This document shows positions 58,020-64,000 of a DNA stretch of 64,000 nucleotides, piece after piece. Within the stretch, counting starts at the first letter, position 1. Each line of letters starts with the position of its first letter. A model generated the notes under the pieces. That model had not been told where the DNA came from and searched no databases. It was given only the letters and a program-made list of their open reading frames with translations. Origin of the DNA: UKL13-2 sp044229235. GTDB taxonomy: Bacteria; Pseudomonadota; Gammaproteobacteria; Burkholderiales; Usitatibacteraceae. The stretch is taken from NCBI GenBank assembly GCA_044229235.1, contig JBGATH010000005.1, positions 1 through 64,000 of the forward strand, written 5' to 3'. Position numbers and translations under genes: made by a program.

Positions 58020-59576
58020 ATGGACGACATCGACAGCCTGGCGCACGACTACTTTGCCGCGGATGCGCCGGGCGGCGCCATCGGCCTCATCCGCGACGGG
58101 GAATTGCGTTACGCGAAAGGCTTCGGCCTGGCAAACCTCGCGCAGCAAAGTGCATTCACGCCATCGACGGTGTTCCGCGCCTGCTCGATCAGCAAGCAGT
58201 TCGTTTGCCTGCTGGTGCTGCAGCTGGTGGACGAAGGCAAGCTGTCGCTGGATGCCCATCCCTCGGCCTATCTGCCGGAGATGAAAAGTTTTTCGCCCGA
58301 TCTGACACTGCGGCACCTCTGCCAGAACCGCTCGGGACTGCGCGACTACTGGTGCGCCGCCATGCTTACCGGCGCGCGTGCCGAAAGCCATTATTCGCTG
58401 GAGGACGGCCGCGCACTGATCCAGCGGCTGTCGGCGCCGATGTTCGCGCCCGGCGAGCAATACAGCTACTCGAACGGCAACTGGCGCATCCTCGAATGGA
58501 TCATCGAGGCCGTCACCGCGCGCAGCCTGCCGGCACTGCTGGCCGAGCGCATCTTCGAGCCGCTGGGCATGCGCGACTCCGGCTGGGGAGTCGACACCGG
58601 CGACGTCTTGCCGGGCGATGCCCGCGGCTACCGGCGGATCGGTTCGGGCTGGAAGGCGGAAATCACCCATGCCTGCTGGTCGGGCGATGCGGCACTGCTC
58701 ACCACCCTGGACGATTTCATGAAATGGGAGGCGGCGATGTTGCGCACCGACGGCAGTGCGCTGCGATGTGCCGACCAGTTGGGCAAGGCCATGCCCCATC
58801 CCGACGGATCAAACGGTTCGTATGCATTTGGCATCAATGCCTGGAGCGATGGCACGCGCTGGATGCTCTGGCACAGCGGCGCCCTGCGCGGCTGGCGTAT
58901 GGTGCAGATGCGTTTCCCGCAGGACCGTGCTGCCATCGTGGTGATGATCAACCGCACCGAGAATCCCATGCCGATCGCGCTGAAAGTGGCCGAGTGCGCC
59001 GGCATCCAGACCACGTGGGATGACATCGTGGCGCAGCCCGCGCCCAATGGCGCGTCCATGGCCGGCATCTATTTCTCCGAGAAGCTGGGGTTGCTGGTGG
59101 AAGTGCACGCTGCCGCCGGTAATCTCACGCTGGATCTGGGCAGCGATTCGGTGCCCATACTCTGGACCGGTGCGCACACACTGGCCAACGCCTCGGGGTT
59201 TTATCGGCTGGAGCGGCGCGGTGATGCGCTGCATATCCATGCGCGCCAGTTCGGCTGGCAGGATACGTTCCACCGGCTGCCCCCGGGCGACGCATCGACG
59301 CGGGTGGCGGGCCGACGTTACCGCAGCCCGCTGCTGGATGCCACACTGGTGTTCGCCGCAGACGGCGCAAGCGTGCGCATCCACGGCCCCGCCGGGGAAT
59401 CCGACGAATACGCCGTGCGGCCGCTCGCCGAGGGCTTCCTGGCTTTTGACTGCCTGCGCGCGCTGGACGAATTGCCGCCGGGGCGCTTTACGCTGCGGTT
59501 GCTGACCGATGAGCAGATCGAGGTGAGCTGCTTTCTGGCACGTGGCCTGCGATTTTTGCCGCAGTCGGTGAACTAA
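58020..59576 (+). CDS. serine hydrolase, D-aminopeptidase-like (S12 family)
   Basis: A 518-residue protein from ATG 58020 (GGA before it; another in-frame ATG lies at 57990). The penicillin-binding-type active site is complete: Ser56-x-x-Lys59 in ACSISKQ, Tyr150-x-Asn152 in YSYSNGNWR and the HxG motif in WHSGALRGWRM. Two C-terminal beta-barrel domains follow (about 340-518). The length and residue positions closely match the 520-residue D-aminopeptidase of Ochrobactrum (Ser62, Lys65, Tyr153). No signal peptide is evident. It likely trims N-terminal D-amino acids from peptides; a beta-lactamase or esterase role is less likely given the length. It ends against the convergent chemoreceptor gene. 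Confidence 0.9.
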   Translation: MDDIDSLAHDYFAADAPGGAIGLIRDGELRYAKGFGLANLAQQSAFTPSTVFRACSISKQFVCLLVLQLVDEGKLSLDAHPSAYLPEMKSFSPDLTLRHLCQNRSGLRDYWCAAMLTGARAESHYSLEDGRALIQRLSAPMFAPGEQYSYSNGNWRILEWIIEAVTARSLPALLAERIFEPLGMRDSGWGVDTGDVLPGDARGYRRIGSGWKAEITHACWSGDAALLTTLDDFMKWEAAMLRTDGSALRCADQLGKAMPHPDGSNGSYAFGINAWSDGTRWMLWHSGALRGWRMVQMRFPQDRAAIVVMINRTENPMPIALKVAECAGIQTTWDDIVAQPAPNGASMAGIYFSEKLGLLVEVHAAAGNLTLDLGSDSVPILWTGAHTLANASGFYRLERRGDALHIHARQFGWQDTFHRLPPGDASTRVAGRRYRSPLLDATLVFAADGASVRIHGPAGESDEYAVRPLAEGFLAFDCLRALDELPPGRFTLRLLTDEQIEVSCFLARGLRFLPQSVN

Positions 59577-61267
59577 GCGCGCGACAGGCGCTTGGCACCG
59601 TAGCCAGCCGGCAAACCGGTGCGCCCGCGGGCCGCCCGGCCGCCACCGTTGCCATTTCCGGATAACGCGCTGCGTGACGCCGCAACCTGCGGCGTGGCCG
59701 ATTCATCAAGCTTGAACTGGGCGATGATTGCCAGGAAACGATCTGCCTGCTCGTGCAGCGCCTGCGCGGCGGCCGAGGCCTGTTCCACCATCGCCGCGTT
59801 TTCCTGCGTCACCTGTTCCAGCTGCGATACCGTGGTGCTGACCTGATCAATGCCCTTGCTTTGCTCGCTCGTGGTGAGGGCCATATCCGCCAGCGCGCGC
59901 GAGGCCTGCTGCACGCCGTCGAGGATTTCCATCATGGCGGCGCTGGCCTCACGCACGAACTTCTCGCCTGCCTCCACACGGCCCGCTTCGTCCTCGATCA
60001 GCTCCTTGATTTCGCGCGCCGCGCTGGCACTGCGCTGCGACAGCGTGCGCACTTCGCCCGCGACCACTGCAAAGCCGCGCCCCTGTTCACCGGCGCGCGC
60101 CGCTTCCACGGCGGCATTGAGCGCCAGGATATTGGTCTGGAACGCGATGCTGTCGATCACGCTCGTGATCTCGCCGATGCGTTTCGAACTCGCGCTAATA
60201 CTTGCCATGCTGGTTACCACGGCTTGCATGGCGTTTTCGCCCTTGCCGGCCACGGCACTGGTCTTTTGCATGATGTCGTTGGCGTGCTGGGTGTGGTCGC
60301 TGTTCTGCCGCACCGTTGCGGTCATTTCTTCCATCGTGGATGCTGTTTCCTCAATGGCGGAAGCCTGTTCCTCGGTACGCGCAGAAAGATCCATGTTGGC
60401 GCCGGCGATCTGCTGCGCGGCGGCGGCGATTTCATGGCTGCCATTGCGCACCTCCTGCACGATTTTCGACAGCCCCGCAGTCATGTAACCGAGCTTGTCC
60501 AGCAACTGGCCCATTTCGTCCCGCCGCGTGGATACCGCCTTCGCGGTCAGGTCGCCGGCCGCGACCGATTCAGCGGTGGCCACCGCCCGGGCCATCTGCT
60601 GGGTAATGTCGCGGATCAATAGCCACGCAAAGACCATGCTGGCAACGACGGCAACCGCCAGCAGGGTGAGGCTTACGCCCAGTGCCAGCTTTTCACGGGA
60701 AGCGGCATCGGCACGCGCGGCCTCGAAGCGCTTGGCGATGGCATCGGTCACAATCTTCGACAGGCGATCGATGTCCTCGGTCGGCTGGCGGTCGATGCCA
60801 CGTACCGCCTTGTCCACGAGCTGGTAGCTCTGGACATTCTTGGCGTCGAACTGCCGGATCGCGGCGAGGTACTTGTCGCGCAGGCCGGCGTGCGCATCGC
60901 GCGCCTTGGCGACCGGTGCCGCATCGATCGACAGCGCGGCAAACGCCTTGATGCACTGGGCCAGCGAGGCATCGACCTTGGCGTGCTCGGCGTTGAAGGC
61001 CTGCAGTTAGCGGTCGAAATCCTTGGGCTCATGCCCACGAATCAGCAGGTTCTTCCACTCCTGTACCTGGATCTTGAAATGCAGGGCAGCCGCGTCGCTG
61101 GCATTGATCGCCTGCATCGCCGTATCTGCATCGGCCAGGCTGCGGCTTAGTGCGGCGGCCTGACGGTCCTGCGAATAAATGCCCTGCAGGCCCAGGATGA
61201 GCATCAGCAGCAGCGTCGCGCCGATGAGGCAATAGAGTTTGATGCGAATCGTCAGGGAATTGAACAT
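59573..61267 (-). pseudogene. methyl-accepting chemotaxis protein with an in-frame stop
   Basis: An otherwise complete chemoreceptor read from ATG 61267 to 59573 (about 564 codons). TM1 MFNSLTIRIKLYCLIGATLL is followed by a four-helix periplasmic domain, TM2 (LTLLAVAVVASMVFAWLLIR), HAMP and the signalling domain with EVRTLSQRSASAAREIKELI and SSTMEEMTATVRQ-like blocks. A TAA at 61007-61009 interrupts FDR*LQAFNAEHAK; the expected codon is TAT (Tyr), so one base change creates it. Downstream frame is intact for over 470 codons. A GTG at 60817 could restart translation but would lack TM1. No C-terminal CheR-docking pentapeptide is seen. Confidence 0.88.
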
Positions 61268-61614
61268 GTGGCTCTCGGCAATAGGATGGACGCAGCCCGG
61301 ATAAGGCCTTCAGGGCATGCGATTCGAACAATTTAAAGGTGATCCGTCAATGAATCAATCGTTGATTGACTGCAACCAAAACTCTGGCAATGGCGGCACT
61401 CCCAGGCCGAAATCGCCCGGAGAACCGCGCCAATGCTGGACCGTTGTAGGCAGCGACGCCCGCAGCAGCAGATCCACGAACGGCCTGCAACATTGTTTGC
61501 AAAACGTACGGCACGGGCTTCTCCGCGATCCGCGAGCGCAGTGCGGAAAAGTCGACACCGCATGTCGAAAAGTCGTGCCCGGGCCGGCGGTAACGAATGG
61601 TTCTAGCGTGCAGC
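61268..61614. other. intergenic region with a REP copy
   Basis: 347 bp between the chemoreceptor start and the RidA gene's 3' end. It contains REP copy 8 and an AT-rich patch near 61320-61380 with direct AATC/GATT motifs; no gene was recognised. Confidence 0.55.
61378..61443. repeat. REP-like palindrome, copy 8 (solitary)
   Basis: The arms CTCTGGCAATGGCGG and ACCGCGCCAATGCTGGA surround CTCCCAGGCCGAAATCGCCCGG, the solitary-copy orientation. Confidence 0.78.
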
Positions 61615-61998
61615 TCAATCCGGCATGGCCGCGATCATGGCGATCGACACCCGCATGCCCTTGGTGCTCACCGGCAGCGTCGCGCCCTGCCGGGCCGGCG
61701 GATTGGCCGGGAACCACTTCATCCACACTTCGTTGATGGCCGGAAAATCCGCCTCGTCGCGAAAGATCAGCGTCGCACTGACCGCATGCGCCAGCGAAGT
61801 GCCGGCCGCTTCGAGGATGGCCTGCACATTGCGCAGGCTCTGATTGGTTTGCTCACGGATATCCGGCGACACCTCGCCGGTATTGGGGTCGAAGGGTCCC
61901 TGCCCGGACACGAATACGAATCCGCCGGAGCGGATGGCCTGGCTGAACACGGGTGGCGGCTTGGGAGCGTTTGGCGTAAAAATGACTTCGCGGGACAT
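61615..61998 (-). CDS. RidA family protein (Rid deaminase-like)
   Basis: A 127-residue cytoplasmic protein. From ATG 61998 (AGGAG before it) it reads SREVIFTPNAPKPPPVFSQA, GGFVFVSGQGPFDPNTGEVS, QTNQSLRNVQAILEAAGTSL and PARQGATLPVSTKGMRVSIA. The conserved Arg in PPARQGA is present, so imine/enamine hydrolase activity is plausible; this is a branch distinct from the housekeeping RidA. The open frame upstream is non-coding. Confidence 0.9.
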   Translation of the reverse strand: MSREVIFTPNAPKPPPVFSQAIRSGGFVFVSGQGPFDPNTGEVSPDIREQTNQSLRNVQAILEAAGTSLAHAVSATLIFRDEADFPAINEVWMKWFPANPPARQGATLPVSTKGMRVSIAMIAAMPD

Positions 61999-62209
61999 GG
62001 TGGACTCCTTGATCGCAGGGTTGACTGGCCAGACAGGGTTCGCCGCAAACATAGCACCGAATGCCGAGGGTGAATTCGGCACCGACGCGCGCAACCACTG
62101 ACACACATCAACATTTTCCACCCGGTCGGCGGCAGACTGGGCAAAATCAGGGCAAGTCCGCACGTCTGACGTCTGTCATGCACACCCAATAACAGCCAGG
62201 GAGCCACGC

Positions 62210-63685
62210 ATGTTCGAATCCGCCGAAATCGGCCACAAGATCAGCAAAGCCGAATTCCAGAAAGAAGAACCCAAGCTGCGCCAGGCGCTCTTGAAGGTGC
62301 AGTACGAGTTGCTGGAAAAAAGCAAGTTCCCGGTCATCATCCTTGTCAACGGCGTCGATGGCGCCGGCAAGGGCGAAACGGTGAATCTGCTCAACGAGTG
62401 GATGGACCCGCGGCACATCCACACCCATGCCTTCGGCGGCTCCACCGACGTCGAGCGCGCGCGGCCAGAGATGTGGCGCTTCTGGACCTCGCTGCCGCCC
62501 AAGGGTCGCATCGGCATCCTGTTCGGTTCGTGGTACACCGACCCGATCCTGCAGCGGGTGATGGAAAGCGAAGGCCGCGCCGAATTCGAGGAGCGCCTCG
62601 CGCGCATCCGCGACCACGAGCGCATGCTGGTGGCCGAAGGCGCGCTCATCATCAAGCTGTGGTTCCACCTTTCCAAGCGTGCGCAGAAAGACCGGCTCAA
62701 GGCGCTCACCGCGAAGAAAAAGACCGCCTGGCGCGTCACCAAGGAAGACTGGAAGCACTTCAAGCATTACGACGAATTCGTCGGCGTGTGCGAACTGGCG
62801 CTGCGCGAAACCTCGACCGGGGAGGCGCCCTGGAACATCATCGAAGGCAGCAACCACGAATACCGCTCGCTCACCGCCGGCAAGCTGCTGCTCGACGCTC
62901 TGCAACGGCGGCTGAAAGGCAGCGCGCCGTCCGTCAAGGCCGCCGAGCCGCTGCCGCAGCCGGCCCTCGACAAGCGCGACATCCTCAATACTGCCGACTA
63001 CACCCGCAAACTGGATGACGCCACCTACAACAAGAAGCTGCAAAAACTGCAAGGTGAACTGAGCCTGCTCACCCGCCACAAGAAAATGCGAGAGCGTTCA
63101 GTGGTGATGGTGTTCGAAGGCATGGACGCCGCCGGCAAGGGCAGCACCATCCGCCGCATCACCCGCGCCATGGATGCACGCTACTACCACGTCGTGCCCA
63201 TCGCCGCGCCCAGCGACGAGGAACGCGCGCAGCCCTATCTGTGGCGCTTCTGGCGGCACGTGCCGCCGCAGGGCCACGCCGTCATCTTTGATCGCTCCTG
63301 GTACGGGCGCGTGCTGGTGGAGCGCGTGGAGAAATTCTGCCGCGAGGAAGACTGGATGCGCGCGTACCACGAGATCAACGAGTTCGAGGAACAGCTCACC
63401 ATCGGCGGCGCCATCGTCGCCAAGTTCTGGCTGGCCATCAGCCCGGCCGAACAACTGCGGCGTTTCAAGGAACGCGCCAAGACGCCGCACAAGCAATTCA
63501 AGATCACCGACGAAGACTGGCGCAACCGCAAGAAATGGCCCGACTACGAACGCGCCGTGGCCGACATGATCGACCGCACGTCCACCGACATTGCACCGTG
63601 GCACGTGGTGGCATCCAACGACAAGCCGTGGTCGCGGGTGGAGGCGCTGCAGCGGCTGGTGGAGACGATTGAGAAGGCGCTTTAG
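62210..63685 (+). CDS. pap: polyphosphate:AMP phosphotransferase (two-domain PPK2)
   Basis: A 491-residue enzyme with two fused PPK2 domains, the class that phosphorylates AMP to ADP with polyphosphate. Domain 1 (about 35-235) has Walker A GVDGAGKGETVNLLNEWMD and ILFGSWYTDPILQRVM; domain 2 (about 280-490) has GMDAAGKGSTIRRITRAMD and VIFDRSWYGRVLVERVE. The two-domain form is typical of the AMP-specific class. A ribosome site CAGGGAG precedes the ATG. It is monocistronic and follows RidA's divergent start by 211 bp. Confidence 0.95.
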   Translation: MFESAEIGHKISKAEFQKEEPKLRQALLKVQYELLEKSKFPVIILVNGVDGAGKGETVNLLNEWMDPRHIHTHAFGGSTDVERARPEMWRFWTSLPPKGRIGILFGSWYTDPILQRVMESEGRAEFEERLARIRDHERMLVAEGALIIKLWFHLSKRAQKDRLKALTAKKKTAWRVTKEDWKHFKHYDEFVGVCELALRETSTGEAPWNIIEGSNHEYRSLTAGKLLLDALQRRLKGSAPSVKAAEPLPQPALDKRDILNTADYTRKLDDATYNKKLQKLQGELSLLTRHKKMRERSVVMVFEGMDAAGKGSTIRRITRAMDARYYHVVPIAAPSDEERAQPYLWRFWRHVPPQGHAVIFDRSWYGRVLVERVEKFCREEDWMRAYHEINEFEEQLTIGGAIVAKFWLAISPAEQLRRFKERAKTPHKQFKITDEDWRNRKKWPDYERAVADMIDRTSTDIAPWHVVASNDKPWSRVEALQRLVETIEKAL

Positions 63686-63901
63686 GGGCGGTTGCGGTGC
63701 GATGAACGATGCGCAGAGCCATCGCGAGACGACCGGCGGCCGCTGCAATGGTTAAGGCTGCTCACAAGACCTGCCTGCACATGTTGGCGAACGTCGGAAA
63801 ATCACGCTGACGTAAAACTTGATTCTGTTATGGCGGTATCTTCATACAGCCTCTTGATGCAACCCCCTGTTTATGTGAGATTTTCTGGCCATTTCCAAAA
63901 C
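63686..63901. other. AT-rich 3' flank, no gene recognised
   Basis: After the PPK2 gene the base composition drops steadily, and from about 63800 it is strikingly AT-rich compared with the rest of the window. Open frames here are short and have no recognisable product. The segment may lie at the edge of an acquired region or be the promoter region of a gene beyond the window. Confidence 0.5.
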
Positions 63902-63961
63902 TTGTTATGCGTCACCGATAATTGTTACGCGTCACCGATAATTGTTACGCGTCAATTGTGA
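63902..63961. repeat. 20-bp tandem repeats at the window end
   Basis: Two nearly identical 20-bp units, TTGTTATGCGTCACCGATAA and TTGTTACGCGTCACCGATAA, are followed by a partial third, TTGTTACGCGTCAATTGTGA. The next bases CGTATAAATTAAG contain a possible -10 box. The layout fits an iterated regulator-binding site ahead of a promoter; there are too few units and no spacers for a CRISPR. Confidence 0.7.
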
Positions 63962-64000
63962 CGTATAAATTAAGTTAGATTTCAATGATGCCGAATAGGG

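Noticed and set aside
58020..59576. A class C beta-lactamase
   Set aside because: The SxxK and YxN motifs are shared, but the two extra C-terminal barrel domains and total length match D-aminopeptidase; no signal peptide is present.
63902..63961. A possible CRISPR array
   Set aside because: The 20-bp units are directly adjacent with no spacers, only about 2.7 copies exist, and no cas genes are in the window.
1..64000. tRNA or rRNA genes
   Set aside because: No cloverleaf-like segment or conserved ribosomal RNA block was recognised by eye in any intergenic region; a covariance-model scan would settle it.

Overview
The window reads as a GC-rich bacterial chromosome, most likely from a betaproteobacterium (Burkholderiales, Rhodocyclales or Nitrosomonadales type). 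The reasons are gene orders such as rnfB-like/nth/DUF1841/cytochrome c, dnaQ/rnhA/methyltransferase/gloB/mltD, and an ABC peptide transporter beside fabI and ppiD. This placement is inference from gene order and family recognition, not a database search. No rRNA, tRNA, CRISPR array, prophage or plasmid gene was recognised.

Layout. 1-4.7 kb: end of a DUF2461 gene, then molybdenum-cofactor genes (fdhD, mobA, moeA) with a DUF559 gene and a 2H phosphoesterase between them. 4.7-9.6 kb: four neighbouring genes (Rieske-like, aat, bpt, and a GAF/PAS/GGDEF/EAL protein) that are all broken by many single-base indels. 9.7-19.6 kb: intact housekeeping genes (pyrD, alanine-dehydrogenase-like, rnfB-like ferredoxin, nth, DUF1841, two cytochromes c, dnaQ, rnhA, methyltransferase, gloB, acetyltransferase, mltD). 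19.8-29.4 kb: a Yej/Opp-like peptide ABC transporter with a fused double ATPase, two permeases and three tandem paralogous binding proteins. 29.5-33.4 kb: fabI, a short-chain dehydrogenase and ppiD. 33.7-41.8 kb: an exported DUF1501/DUF1800 pair (the DUF1800 protein carries dockerin-like and Ig-like modules), a lipoprotein GH13 enzyme, an MgtC/DUF4010 membrane protein and a PAS-AraC regulator. 41.9-47.2 kb: a probable trans-4-hydroxyproline catabolic operon (epimerase, deaminase, FAD dehydrogenase), a CBS protein and a prolyl aminopeptidase. 47.4-64 kb: two uncharacterised genes (one with a PilZ-like motif), a TonB receptor, a 34-residue-repeat protein, a second GH13 enzyme in an operon with a flavin reductase and a PGDYG protein, an SRAP protein, a GIN-domain lipoprotein, a D-aminopeptidase-like enzyme, a chemoreceptor with an internal stop, RidA, a two-domain PPK2 and an AT-rich tail with tandem repeats.

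The most unusual structure is a repeat system. A roughly 65-bp imperfect palindrome (REP-like) occurs eight times between genes. In three places it is followed, after a gap of 7-8 bp, by a non-coding element with terminal inverted repeats (GGGAACTTCTA...TAGAAGTTCCC). Two of these elements are flanked by 4-bp direct repeats. In all three the REP has one orientation, while the five solitary REPs have the other. This looks like a small non-autonomous mobile element coupled to, or targeting, a REP family.
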